Assembly: GCA_947584105.1 (NCBI GenBank)
Contig: CANPWK010000004.1
Span: forward strand, 1 to 21,220
DNA length: 21,220 nt
Origin: an uncultured Bacilli bacterium
GTDB lineage: Bacteria > Bacillota_I > Bacilli_A > RF39 > UBA660
Direction: 5' to 3'
Notes under the pieces: model-generated
Told to the model about the DNA's origin: nothing
The model's input: only the letters and a program-made list of their open reading frames with translations
The model's database searches: none
Shown: piece after piece, positions 7,049-14,997 of the stretch
How the letters are laid out: every line of letters starts with the position of its first letter
Numbering within the stretch: position 1 is the stretch's first letter
Program-made: the position numbers and the translations under genes

Positions 7049-9160
7049 CTAACTAAAATTTACTTCTAGTATTCCTGAAACGGCATCTCCTACTTTTATA
7101 CTTTGACTAGTTGCAAATCCATTTCCATTAAACTTATAATTAATATTTAAAATTTTACATAATCTAATAATATCATTTTTAGACCATCCTATAATTGATG
7201 GCATTGTATTATTTTTACCATTAGTTAATAATATTACTTTATCATTATAAACTAAATTGGTATTTTTATCTGGATATTGTTTTATTACTACATCACCATC
7301 ACCAATTACAGTAATTGAAACATTTTTCTTACTTAAATCTTGTTTTACTACATCTAACTTCTTGTTAATATAATTATCCATTTTATTTGATATTTCGATA
7401 TTATTGTTATTTTGATTTTCAAATAAATTATAATATCTAGCAATATTTTTAGTTAGCAATTTTATACTATCCGCCAATGCATAATTTTGATTATGACTAG
7501 GTTTTTTAGTAGCTGCATATATTATTATTTTAGGATCATCTTTCGGATACATCATTGAAACCGATGATATATAATCAGTTGCTCCCGTTAAATATTTACC
7601 ATTTTCATATATTTGAGCAGTTCCAGTTTTTCCAATAATATCGAAACCATCAATATAATATTTATATCCAGTAGCCCAATTATCTTTTATTACTTTTTCC
7701 ATTAAATCTTTAATTTTAGTAACAGTACTTTCACTAACAATTCTTTTTGATTTATCTACCTGAACTTTCTGTTGCTTGTTATTTTTGTTATCAACTATTT
7801 TAGATATAATATGTGGTTTTACCATATAACCATCATTTGCAATTATAGATAATGCTTGCAGATGTTGAATTGGTGTTGTCAGTATACCTTGACCATAGCC
7901 AGCAGCCAGTACTTCAATATCATATTTAAAATTTAAACGTCCTGCATTTTCACCAGTTAATTCTATATCTGTTTTATTTCCAAAACCATACTTTTCCAAA
8001 CAAGATTTTAATTCAGATCTACTTAAATATTTATTTATAATATTAGCAACGGCAACATTACTAGAATATTCAAAACCAGTATCATAGCTAATATCTCCCC
8101 ATCCAGCTTTATTCCAATCGTTTATTTTATTATCATCATCAACTTTAAAAGAACCAGATTTATATTTTTCATCACCATTATATACCCCTTTTTCCATTGC
8201 ACACATATATGTAAATATTTTCATAGTAGAACCTGGCTCGTAAGTATAAGCAACTAAAGGATTTTCATATTCCATATCCTCAGGAATATGATTAGGATCA
8301 AATGACTTAGAAGAGCCACTACCCAAAATAGCTCCAGTTTTTGCATCCATAACCTCAATTAAAGTCCATTCTGGCTCGTATTCTGAATCAACTTGATATA
8401 TTGCACTTTCAACAAATCTTTGTATTCCCGAATCAATTGTTAAATAAATATCCTGCCCATTTATTGCCTCAACATTTTCTTCCTTTGTATCCGGTATTTT
8501 ATAACCATATTTATCTCTTTGATATTTTATATACCCATTAGTTCCAGTTAATTGTTCATTATATCCAAGTTCTATTCCCAACATTCCTTTAATATTGCCA
8601 TTATCATCTGCTTTAGCATACCCTATTATATATGAGGCAAAATTTCCTGAAGGATAATAACGAGTGGTCGTTTTTTCAAATTCAATCCCTGGCAAATTTA
8701 ATTCTTGAATTTCTTTTTTCTTAAGTTCTGTAATGTTTCTACCATAACTACCAAATTGAACCTGATAAAGTTTTGAATTTAATCTCTCTAAAATATAATT
8801 ATAATCTGCATTCAATGCTTTGGATAATAATTCAGCAGTTTTTTCTTTATCAACTACATATCTAGGGTCATTGCCATCTACTCTAGATTTATCCAAATAA
8901 GCTATTAAATTATAAGACGTCATGTTAAAGGCTAAGACATCCCCATTTACATCAAATATTTTTCCTCGTTCAGCTATTTTTTCTTTTTTGACAGTATTAC
9001 GATTAGCTGCGAATTTTTCCATATCAATATTATAAACTTTTTTAGATAATGATAAATATACATATTGAATATATAATACTACAATAAACAACATAAAAAC
9101 AAAAAAAATTAAATTAGGAACTTTCCATTTAGTATGTTTATTTTTTTTTGTTCTCTTCAT
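7049..9160 (-). CDS. Class B penicillin-binding protein with PASTA domains (FtsI/SpoVD/Pbp2B-like)
   Basis: A 703-aa septal transpeptidase that crosslinks peptidoglycan outside the membrane. A basic cytoplasmic tail and one membrane helix (about 15-37) are followed by the dimerisation domain (RGKIFDVNGDVLA, 65-77) and the transpeptidase with STMK (S311 nucleophile), SSN (366-368) and KTGTAQ (511-516). Two PASTA-like segments follow (about 595-645 and 646-703). It is the fourth gene of the dcw cluster after mraZ, rsmH and ftsL, where B. subtilis has pbpB then spoVD; which paralog this is cannot be told from sequence alone. GGTGAT precedes the ATG. A separate promoter may lie at 9186-9213. No mraY or ftsW follows, so the cluster ends here. 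Confidence 0.93.
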   Translation of the reverse strand: MKRTKKNKHTKWKVPNLIFFVFMLFIVVLYIQYVYLSLSKKVYNIDMEKFAANRNTVKKEKIAERGKIFDVNGDVLAFNMTSYNLIAYLDKSRVDGNDPRYVVDKEKTAELLSKALNADYNYILERLNSKLYQVQFGSYGRNITELKKKEIQELNLPGIEFEKTTTRYYPSGNFASYIIGYAKADDNGNIKGMLGIELGYNEQLTGTNGYIKYQRDKYGYKIPDTKEENVEAINGQDIYLTIDSGIQRFVESAIYQVDSEYEPEWTLIEVMDAKTGAILGSGSSKSFDPNHIPEDMEYENPLVAYTYEPGSTMKIFTYMCAMEKGVYNGDEKYKSGSFKVDDDNKINDWNKAGWGDISYDTGFEYSSNVAVANIINKYLSRSELKSCLEKYGFGNKTDIELTGENAGRLNFKYDIEVLAAGYGQGILTTPIQHLQALSIIANDGYMVKPHIISKIVDNKNNKQQKVQVDKSKRIVSESTVTKIKDLMEKVIKDNWATGYKYYIDGFDIIGKTGTAQIYENGKYLTGATDYISSVSMMYPKDDPKIIIYAATKKPSHNQNYALADSIKLLTKNIARYYNLFENQNNNNIEISNKMDNYINKKLDVVKQDLSKKNVSITVIGDGDVVIKQYPDKNTNLVYNDKVILLTNGKNNTMPSIIGWSKNDIIRLCKILNINYKFNGNGFATSQSIKVGDAVSGILEVNFS

Positions 9161-9185
9161 TTTATCACCATCCTAATCTACTTAT

Positions 9186-9213
9186 ATTTTATCACACATA
9201 ATAAAAAAAGCAA
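9186..9213 (-). promoter_or_regulatory. Candidate promoter of the PBP gene
   Basis: TTGCTT (9208-9213), 16-bp spacer, extended -10 TGATAAAAT (TAAAAT at 9186-9191). It lies in the 140-bp gap between ftsL and the PBP gene, which otherwise holds only AT-rich sequence. Confidence 0.4.
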
Positions 9214-9300
9214 AATAATTTATAATTTTAAATATTGAAAAAACTAATTATTTTTTCATCCATCTTTATTTATATTATTTTACTTTCTTAATATATAAAA

Positions 9301-9597
9301 TTATTTATTAACTACTATAATATTATCATTATTATATGTAAGCCCCATTTCCTTTAATACTGCATCCATATTCTCATAAGAAGTTAATTCATTAACTTGC
9401 ATAGACAAACTTTCATTTGTACTTTGCTGCTTTTCAATTTGAGAATTAATTTCTTCTATCTCCATTTTTAAATTACTAGTACTAGCTGTTGCAAATATTT
9501 TTAAAACAAAAGTAGAACATAAACACATAATAGCCAAAGCATAAAGGAATTTTTCACCCTTTGTAAATCTTGCACCCTTTTTTTTCTTTTTCTTCAT
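9301..9597 (-). CDS. ftsL: Cell-division protein FtsL
   Basis: A 98-aa bitopic membrane protein. A lysine-rich cytoplasmic tail is followed by one membrane helix (about 17-37) and a short extracytoplasmic coiled coil (MEIEEINSQIEKQQSTNESL), then a conserved-looking end (MDAVLKEMGLTYNNDNIIVV). Size, topology and position between rsmH and the PBP gene identify FtsL, which with DivIC/FtsB recruits and activates septal wall synthesis. The frame opens at a TTG (9604-9606) overlapping rsmH, but ATG 9595-9597, one base after the rsmH stop, is the more likely start; neither has a strong ribosome binding site, so translational coupling is likely. Confidence 0.85.
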   Translation of the reverse strand: MKKKKKKGARFTKGEKFLYALAIMCLCSTFVLKIFATASTSNLKMEIEEINSQIEKQQSTNESLSMQVNELTSYENMDAVLKEMGLTYNNDNIIVVNK

Positions 9598-9598
9598 A

Positions 9599-10507
9599 TC
9601 AACCAATTCTTTCTATAACCCTTAATTTAGCACTTCTTGCTCTTTTATTATCGTTAATTTCATCCAAATTAGGTTTAATATTTTTTATAATTTTAAATTT
9701 AGGTAAATATTCTTTTGGAATTACTGGTAATAAATTTAATTCACTATTTACCTTACTCACACTATTAAAGATTTCTTTACAAATTTTATCTTCTAATGAA
9801 TGGAAAGTAATAACACAAATTCTGCCACCTATTTCTAAAAGTTCTAAAGCATCTCGTAAACTTTTTTCAAAAACCTCTAATTCATTATTTACCTCAATTC
9901 GAATAGCTTGAAATGTTCTTCTAGCAGGATGGTGCTCTAACTTATATTTCATAGGGACTGCATTTTTTATTATTTCCACTAATTCTAAAGTATTATTAAT
10001 CGGTCTTGATGCCACAATATTTTTAGCAATATTTTTAGCATATTTTTCCTCACCATATTTATAAATTATTTCCACTAATTTATCATATGAATATTCATTT
10101 ACTACATGATAAGCACTTAAAGTTTGACTTTGATCCATGCGCATATCTAATTTTGCATCTTTATGAAAACTAAAACCTCTATCATCACAATCAAGTTGAG
10201 GACTAGATACCCCTAAATCATACAATATTCCATTGACTTTTTTTACATTTAATTTAGCCAATTCAGATTTTATATTTAAAAAATTACTTTTTATAATTGT
10301 ATAATTTGATGATATTGCATCTAATCTATTTTTACTATAATTAATAGCATCTATATCTTGATCTATAGCATATAAATGTCCATTTTTTATATGTTTTAAT
10401 ATTTCACTACTATGTCCACCATAACCTAAAGTACAATCGACAATAATACTATCATCATTTAAATTTAAATATTCAATGCATTCAGAAAGTAATACACTCT
10501 TATGCAT
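9599..10507 (-). CDS. rsmH: 16S rRNA (cytosine-1402-N4)-methyltransferase RsmH
   Basis: A 302-aa SAM-dependent methyltransferase (formerly MraW) that methylates C1402 in the decoding centre of 16S rRNA. Seen: MHKSVLLSECIEYL at the N-terminus, the SAM loop DCTLGYGGHS (24-33), DQD for ribose binding (about 49-51), YDLGVSSPQLD (about 96-106), RMDQ, and HHPARRTFQAIRIEVNNEL (about 191-209), followed by ITFHSLEDK and the basic end NKRARSAKLRVIERIG. It is complete and starts 9 bp after mraZ ends, in the usual dcw order. Confidence 0.97.
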   Translation of the reverse strand: MHKSVLLSECIEYLNLNDDSIIVDCTLGYGGHSSEILKHIKNGHLYAIDQDIDAINYSKNRLDAISSNYTIIKSNFLNIKSELAKLNVKKVNGILYDLGVSSPQLDCDDRGFSFHKDAKLDMRMDQSQTLSAYHVVNEYSYDKLVEIIYKYGEEKYAKNIAKNIVASRPINNTLELVEIIKNAVPMKYKLEHHPARRTFQAIRIEVNNELEVFEKSLRDALELLEIGGRICVITFHSLEDKICKEIFNSVSKVNSELNLLPVIPKEYLPKFKIIKNIKPNLDEINDNKRARSAKLRVIERIG

Positions 10508-10516
10508 AAATCCCCC

Positions 10517-10936
10517 TTATAAATATTTATATAAATTTTGTATTTTAGCATCATTCATTTTTTGATAATCAAGCCATTTTTGCTTATCAAATATTTCTAT
10601 TCTATCATTAATTCCTAAAACAACACAATCTTCTTTAAGCGAAGCATAAGCAATTAATTTATCTGGGATTTTTATCACGCCTTGATCGTTCATTTTTATA
10701 AAGTAAAAATTATCAATAAAAGAATTAACAAAATTTTTATCTTCTACAGTTTCTGCAAAAGCAATTAATTTTTTTAAAAAAGGTTGATAATTTTCCTTTG
10801 GAAATATTGATAAACAATTATTAGTTCCAATTGTAATAATAAGATATTGATCATTATTCACAAGATTATTGCGAAGTTTTTTAGGAATAATCAATTTCTC
10901 ATTTTTAATTTTACAATTATATTGTCCAATAAACAT
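10517..10936 (-). CDS. mraZ: Transcriptional regulator MraZ
   Basis: A 139-aa protein with two SpoVT/AbrB-type swapped-hairpin domains (about 5-50 and 77-122), heading the dcw cluster as usual. In other bacteria MraZ forms rings and binds repeats in its own promoter to control dcw transcription. The N-terminal motif is divergent: KNEKLIIPKKLR instead of the common KGR-x(3)-P; the second repeat has NDQGVIKIPDKL. GGTGGG lies before the ATG. Two similar motifs upstream, AAAGTAGG (10954-10961) and TAGGTGGGT (10939-10947), recall MraZ boxes and could allow autoregulation. Confidence 0.93.
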   Translation of the reverse strand: MFIGQYNCKIKNEKLIIPKKLRNNLVNNDQYLIITIGTNNCLSIFPKENYQPFLKKLIAFAETVEDKNFVNSFIDNFYFIKMNDQGVIKIPDKLIAYASLKEDCVVLGINDRIEIFDKQKWLDYQKMNDAKIQNLYKYL

Positions 10937-10969
10937 ATACCCACCTATAATTACCTACTTTGCAACACA

Positions 10970-10998
10970 ATTATATAATTTTTATTTTATTTTGTAAA
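10970..10998 (-). promoter_or_regulatory. Sigma-A promoter of the mraZ-dcw operon
   Basis: TTTACA (10993-10998), 17-bp spacer, TATAAT (10970-10975). The AAAGTAGG and TAGGTGGGT motifs lie between it and the mraZ start, a plausible position for MraZ binding. Confidence 0.75.
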
Positions 10999-11035
10999 TG
11001 TTTTTTGCTAAATTTTATCATAACTTTACAAAAGT

Positions 11036-11662
11036 TTACAATAATTCATCTTTTTTTATAATAAAAAGTTTCGAATGAGTATAAAATGCATAGAAAATTT
11101 CTTCCAACATTATATTTTCTTTATCTAATTTACTTTTTAACCATTTATAATCTTTATTAATTTCAGTTAATACCTGATAATCAATTACACCATCTAATAT
11201 TATAGGCATAGGATAATCATTATCATCTAAAAATACAGACAAACTACCATTATTCTCTAAAACCGCATATTTTACTTTTTCAATACTTTTGACTCCTTGT
11301 AATCTCAATTGTGTTACTAAATCATCTAAACTATATCTTAAATGAGCCATTTCAGTAAAATTTAATTTCCCGTTTTTGATTATAACAGTTGGTTTCCCAT
11401 CAATAATATCTCTAACTTTCTCACTTTTTAGTGTAATATAACTAATAAAAATTTGGGTTAATGAAAGAATAGTAATTGGTATAATCGACATAAAAATATT
11501 TTTTTCTCCTTCAATCGCAATCGCAACTAATTCTGCTATTAAAATTGATACAATTAAATCAATAATACTCAATTGTCCTACTTCTTTTTTCCCCATTATT
11601 CTATAAACAACGATAATAAAAAAATACATAAATAACGTTCTAATAACAATAGAAAAATACAT
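11036..11662 (-). CDS. DUF421 (YetF-family) membrane protein
   Basis: A 208-aa protein with about three N-terminal membrane helices (5-25, 33-53, 57-78) and a cytoplasmic alpha/beta domain. It matches the DUF421 plan: YRIMGKKEVGQLSIIDLIVSI after the first helix, then GKPTVIIKNGKLNFTEM and a basic DDLVTQLRLQGV. The family includes YetF, YrbG and YkjA of Bacillus; some relatives take part in spore membrane properties, but no biochemical role is settled. It starts with AGGTGA before the ATG. It is divergent from the plus-strand gene at 11735, and its start region is an exact 14-bp inverted copy of the start region of that gene. Confidence 0.85.
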   Translation of the reverse strand: MYFSIVIRTLFMYFFIIVVYRIMGKKEVGQLSIIDLIVSILIAELVAIAIEGEKNIFMSIIPITILSLTQIFISYITLKSEKVRDIIDGKPTVIIKNGKLNFTEMAHLRYSLDDLVTQLRLQGVKSIEKVKYAVLENNGSLSVFLDDNDYPMPIILDGVIDYQVLTEINKDYKWLKSKLDKENIMLEEIFYAFYTHSKLFIIKKDELL

Positions 11663-11680
11663 ATAATCACCTATTTTATT

Positions 11681-11709
11681 TTGTTACTAGTTATAAATAT
11701 TTATACAAT
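11681..11709 (+). promoter_or_regulatory. Sigma-A promoter of the TIGR04086-like gene
   Basis: TTGTTA (11681-11686), 17-bp spacer, TACAAT (11704-11709), followed by the ribosome binding site AGGTGA (11725-11730). Confidence 0.6.
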
Positions 11710-11734
11710 TTCATAATATTTGGTAGGTGATTAT

Positions 11735-12100
11735 ATGAAATATTTAAAAATTTTAGGTACAAGTTTATTATATGTTTTAATAATAACTGTATCCTTAACT
11801 TTCTTAATTACAATCTTTAGCTATTTCAATATTTTTAGTGATAACATAACTAAAGTCTTTAAATTACTAACACCAATAATTGGAATGTTTGTTGGGGGTA
11901 TTTTAATGGGTACAAAAACTAATAAAAAAGGATTTTTAGAAGGAATTAAACTAGGGGTTATTGTTGACATCATATTAGTTATAATAAGCCTTATTACCAA
12001 CAGTATTAAAATAAGTAGTATTTTATTTTATATAATTTTAATAATGTCAGCTATTTTTGGCAGCATGATTGGTATAAATAAAAAAGCTAAAACTAATTAA
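11735..12100 (+). CDS. TIGR04086-like small membrane protein (YrzE type)
   Basis: A 121-aa protein with four predicted membrane helices (about 7-30, 42-60, 70-90, 94-113) and a short basic tail. The helix pattern with PIIGMFVGGILMGTKTNKKGFLEG and a Gly-rich fourth helix is what I know from the TIGR04086/YrzE family, often found near yajC; function unknown. The frame opens at a TTG (11720), but ATG 11735-11737 with AGGTGA at the right distance is the real start. It converges on the bacteriocin-like operon and shares its terminator. Because small membrane proteins often give immunity to such peptides, that role is conceivable, but the family match argues for a housekeeping gene. Confidence 0.75.
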   Translation: MKYLKILGTSLLYVLIITVSLTFLITIFSYFNIFSDNITKVFKLLTPIIGMFVGGILMGTKTNKKGFLEGIKLGVIVDIILVIISLITNSIKISSILFYIILIMSAIFGSMIGINKKAKTN

Positions 12101-12150
12101 CTTTTTTAATATTAAAATTATATCATAAAATTTTTACTGGTAGCTTATAA

Positions 12151-12185
12151 AAAAAGGTATTTATAAAAATTATAAATATCTTTTT
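12151..12185. terminator. Strong bidirectional terminator
   Basis: A 16-bp stem (12151-12166 with 12170-12185, one G-T pair, loop AAA) with A-run on one side and T-run on the other. It ends the plus-strand membrane protein gene and, on the minus strand, the peptide operon whose last stop is at 12189. Confidence 0.85.
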
Positions 12186-12188
12186 AAG

Positions 12189-12359
12189 TTAATCTAATGG
12201 GCAAGAATTCTTTTCATATATTCTTCTAATAGCACTGCCTAAACTCCGACCCAAGTCAAGAATTAATTCACCAGTTCTAGTAATAGCATTTAAAAACGAT
12301 GCAGTTAAGGTTGTACCACCTTCTATCTTTAGCATATCTTCATTGGTCATTTTTTGCAT
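12189..12359 (-). CDS. Double-glycine leader peptide B (bacteriocin-like)
   Basis: A 56-aa precursor. The leader MQKMTNEDMLKIEGG fits the double-glycine consensus (hydrophobic -12, acidic -8, Met -7, Ile -4, Gly-Gly at -2/-1). Cleavage by the C39 domain of the adjacent transporter would release a 41-aa peptide beginning TTLTASFLNAITR. It carries a GRSLG (GxxxG) motif, a basic SAIRRIYEK stretch and a single Cys near the end (SCPLD). GAGGTG lies 6 nt before the ATG, and the start overlaps the previous stop in TAATG, so the two peptides are translationally coupled. It is the last gene of the operon. Two-peptide bacteriocin or secreted signal peptide are both possible. Confidence 0.88.
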   Translation of the reverse strand: MQKMTNEDMLKIEGGTTLTASFLNAITRTGELILDLGRSLGSAIRRIYEKNSCPLD

Positions 12360-12514
12360 TATTTACACCTCAATGGTCTCAATATTCCATCTAATATTCC
12401 AATTGTAAAAGTAATTCCTGCAGTAATTAAAAGCGAAACACCTAATGCACCTAATGTACTACCACCATTAATAGCAAGCATTTCTTTATCGTTTAATTGC
12501 TCCAATATCATCAT
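12359..12514 (-). CDS. Double-glycine leader peptide A (bacteriocin-like)
   Basis: A 51-aa precursor (48 aa from the TTG at 12503-12505, which has the best spacing, 9 nt after AAAGG; ATGs at 12512-12514 and 12509-12511 lie almost on the ribosome binding site). The leader MEQLNDKEMLAINGG matches LSxxELxxIxGG nearly perfectly: L -12, E -8, I -4, GG. The predicted mature peptide is 33 aa, begins STLGALGVSLL, is hydrophobic and glycine-rich, contains GILDG (GxxxG) and ends basic with one Cys (RPLRCK). It begins 5-14 bp after the accessory gene and overlaps peptide B by one base. Together they look like the two subunits of a class IIb bacteriocin. Confidence 0.88.
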   Translation of the reverse strand: MMILEQLNDKEMLAINGGSTLGALGVSLLITAGITFTIGILDGILRPLRCK

Positions 12515-12518
12515 CCTT

Positions 12519-12926
12519 TCAACATTTTTTAATTAAATTAAATAAATTAGTTTGCCCTTTTTTAATATTAACTTTAATAATATTATTAGTTTTTTTTATA
12601 TTTTTATTTAAAGATATATCTATTGTTAATTGATAATATTTTTTGTTATTAACAATAGTTTCTTTTATACTTAATATTTTGTAATCGTACTTTTGTTTTT
12701 CAATATATAAATTATTATTTTTAATAGGGAAAAAATCTTCATCAACTATTAATTGATATTCCGAAGAATAAACATATAATATATAGCTTTTATAATCAGT
12801 ATAAGGAATAACCAAGATAATTATTCCATATATAATTACCAATATTAAAATTATATAATATTTCTGAAAATTTAATTCTTTATTTAATGTATAAATAATT
12901 GATTTATTTAAACTATCTACTAACAT
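12519..12926 (-). CDS. Miniature HlyD-like transport accessory protein
   Basis: A 135-aa protein: a short cytoplasmic tail, one membrane helix (about 24-45, YYIILILVIIYGIIILVIPY), then an extracytoplasmic beta-rich domain ending NIIKVNIKKGQTNLFNLI. That end resembles the last strand region of HlyD/MFP adaptors of bacteriocin exporters (pattern G-x-A-x-V-x-IK-x-G-x-xSL). The family is usually 400 aa or more; the coiled-coil hairpin and lipoyl regions are absent. Its start lies inside the last codons of the transporter gene (14-bp overlap), so it is co-translated. It is probably the accessory factor for peptide export, though an immunity role is not excluded. Confidence 0.65.
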   Translation of the reverse strand: MLVDSLNKSIIYTLNKELNFQKYYIILILVIIYGIIILVIPYTDYKSYILYVYSSEYQLIVDEDFFPIKNNNLYIEKQKYDYKILSIKETIVNNKKYYQLTIDISLNKNIKKTNNIIKVNIKKGQTNLFNLIKKC

Positions 12927-14976
12927 TTCTAATAATCTTTCCTTCGTTTAACTCTACAATCCTATCAAACAAATCATTATTATTAAGGCGATGCGATATA
13001 ATAATAAATGTTTTATCACTATATTTATTGAATATATTTATTAAGATTTTTCTTTCTAATTTAATATCTATTTGATTTAATGCTTCATCTAATATTAAAA
13101 TTTCAAAATCTCTAAGTAAGGTTCTAGCAAGTGAAATTCTTTGTTTTTGACCTCCGGATAAATTAAATCCTCCTTCTTCTACTAAAAAATTATAACCTAA
13201 ATCATTTTTATTGATAATATCATCTATTTCACAAATTTTCATTATTTCTAAAAATTTATTATCAAATGATTCATTTAAAGTAATATTGTTTAAAATAGTA
13301 TCATTGAATAAAATTTCATTCTGAGATACATATTTTATTTTTTCATCTAAAGTATTTTTTACATAGTTATTAATATCAATATCATTAATCATTATTCTAT
13401 CCATATCAATTTTATAATAACCTTTAAGCAATTTAAATAAAGTTGATTTACCACTACCACTTTTACCAATGACTAAAACTTTCTCACCTTTCTTTATTAA
13501 TAAGTTAATATCTTTTAAAACATTTATTTTATCATTAAAAGTATAGGATAAATTTTGAAAACAAATATCTCCATTTGTAAAATAATTTAAAAAACCATTA
13601 CTTTCTTTGTTGATTAATAATTCATTTATTCTTTTTAAAGTTAAACGGAATTCTAAAAAGTATGTATTAATTTCAATTATATTACTGATTGAAGTATAAA
13701 AATAATTATAAATTGTATTAAAAGTAACTAAACTGCTTAAACTTATAATGTTTTTAAATACAGACATAGCTCCAAAATAACTAATAAATAAAAAACTTAT
13801 AGTATTTATTAAATTTAATATCAAAGTTTGATTGAATATTTTCCCCGAATAATATGTCTGATAATCTACATAATCGATATATTTACTTAAAACTTTATTT
13901 TTTATATTTTTAGAAATATTAAGTCCCTTTATAGTTTCAAAACCATTTATAGATTCTATCATACTAGAGGTGCTAACTGATTTCAAGGTTTTTAGTTTAT
14001 GAGAAAATTTTTTATTAAAGCCATTAAAAACAATAATTAAAAGTAATGTTATAATGCAATTTATAAAGCATATTATAAATAATTTGATATTAATTTTAAA
14101 TAGTATAATAGAACTTAATAAAACTATTGGAATATCTATAAAAATACTAATTATTATTTTATTTAACATATCTTTTATAAATGTAAGATCATCAATTCTG
14201 GATATTATATCTCCTGTAGTACGATTTTTATAATATTTATAAGGAAGAAGAAGTAATTTAGTAAAAATATCTTTAGTAAGTTCTATATCAATTTTGCGAT
14301 TTAAATAAATAAATATTTTATTTTTTATATATTCAACAATTATTTTTATAATGTTAATAGAAAAGAAGATAATGAATATGAAAAATAAAATATCTTTATC
14401 TTTATCAACATTGTCTACTAATTTACCAAAATAAAAAGAATTTATGATAGAAAGAAGCGTAAAGAAAAAAGAATATAGTATAAGTAGCTTAAATGTTTTA
14501 TAGTTTCGTTTTAATATTTTGATAAATGTATAGTACTTATAATCATTAATATAAGGAATTGTTTTAATAGGAGTAGCAAGTAAAATAACACCATTATAAA
14601 TATCTTTAAACTTAAATAAAGGAATTCTTTTGATTCCTTGGCTGGGATCTCCAATGATAATATAATCTTTATTTATTTCATAAATAACTACAAAATGCTT
14701 ATAAGATGAATTAATTGTTACATGGCAAATACAGGGCATCGATATATTATTGTTAATTAATGTGTCAAAGGAACACTTTACTCCTTCACAATCAAATCCA
14801 ATCTTGCATAAAACATCCTTTAAATGAAATAAAGTAGTTCCATTTCTATTAGTTTTAGCCATTTCATTTAAAGTATTAATATTAATGTAACCTTTATAGT
14901 ATTTTATAATCATCAATAAACAAGCTGCTCCACAATCTTTCATTCCTTGTTGTCTTACAAAAGGATATTTTTTAAT
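12913..14976 (-). CDS. C39 peptidase-ABC transporter for double-glycine peptides (PCAT)
   Basis: A 687-aa membrane protein that would cleave leaders after Gly-Gly and export the peptides using ATP. With an ATT start at 14974-14976 it begins MKKYPFVRQQGMKDCGAACL: Q9 is the oxyanion Gln six residues before catalytic C15; H94 (KHFVV) and D110 (GDPSQG) complete the C39 site. The six-helix membrane domain spans about 160-440. The ATPase has Walker A GKSGSGKST (504-512), Q-loop Q552, signature LSGGQ (606-610), Walker B ILILDE and H662. The first ATG (14941-14943) would delete the Gln. GGAGG lies 7 nt before the ATT, and an in-frame stop lies just upstream, so no other start is available. It is first in the peptide operon. 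Confidence 0.9.
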   Translation of the reverse strand: MKKYPFVRQQGMKDCGAACLLMIIKYYKGYININTLNEMAKTNRNGTTLFHLKDVLCKIGFDCEGVKCSFDTLINNNISMPCICHVTINSSYKHFVVIYEINKDYIIIGDPSQGIKRIPLFKFKDIYNGVILLATPIKTIPYINDYKYYTFIKILKRNYKTFKLLILYSFFFTLLSIINSFYFGKLVDNVDKDKDILFFIFIIFFSINIIKIIVEYIKNKIFIYLNRKIDIELTKDIFTKLLLLPYKYYKNRTTGDIISRIDDLTFIKDMLNKIIISIFIDIPIVLLSSIILFKINIKLFIICFINCIITLLLIIVFNGFNKKFSHKLKTLKSVSTSSMIESINGFETIKGLNISKNIKNKVLSKYIDYVDYQTYYSGKIFNQTLILNLINTISFLFISYFGAMSVFKNIISLSSLVTFNTIYNYFYTSISNIIEINTYFLEFRLTLKRINELLINKESNGFLNYFTNGDICFQNLSYTFNDKINVLKDINLLIKKGEKVLVIGKSGSGKSTLFKLLKGYYKIDMDRIMINDIDINNYVKNTLDEKIKYVSQNEILFNDTILNNITLNESFDNKFLEIMKICEIDDIINKNDLGYNFLVEEGGFNLSGGQKQRISLARTLLRDFEILILDEALNQIDIKLERKILINIFNKYSDKTFIIISHRLNNNDLFDRIVELNEGKIIRNVSR

Positions 14977-14997
14977 ATTTCTTCCTCCTCATATATA

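Noticed and set aside
9570..9911. 113-aa plus-strand reading frame
   Set aside because: It is the antisense shadow of rsmH and ftsL with no supporting start signal.
12354..12536. 60-aa plus-strand reading frame
   Set aside because: It is antisense to the two double-glycine peptide genes, has no ribosome binding site and runs against the operon.
14980..14992. ATG at 14990-14992 as the transporter start
   Set aside because: It is out of frame and stops after six codons.
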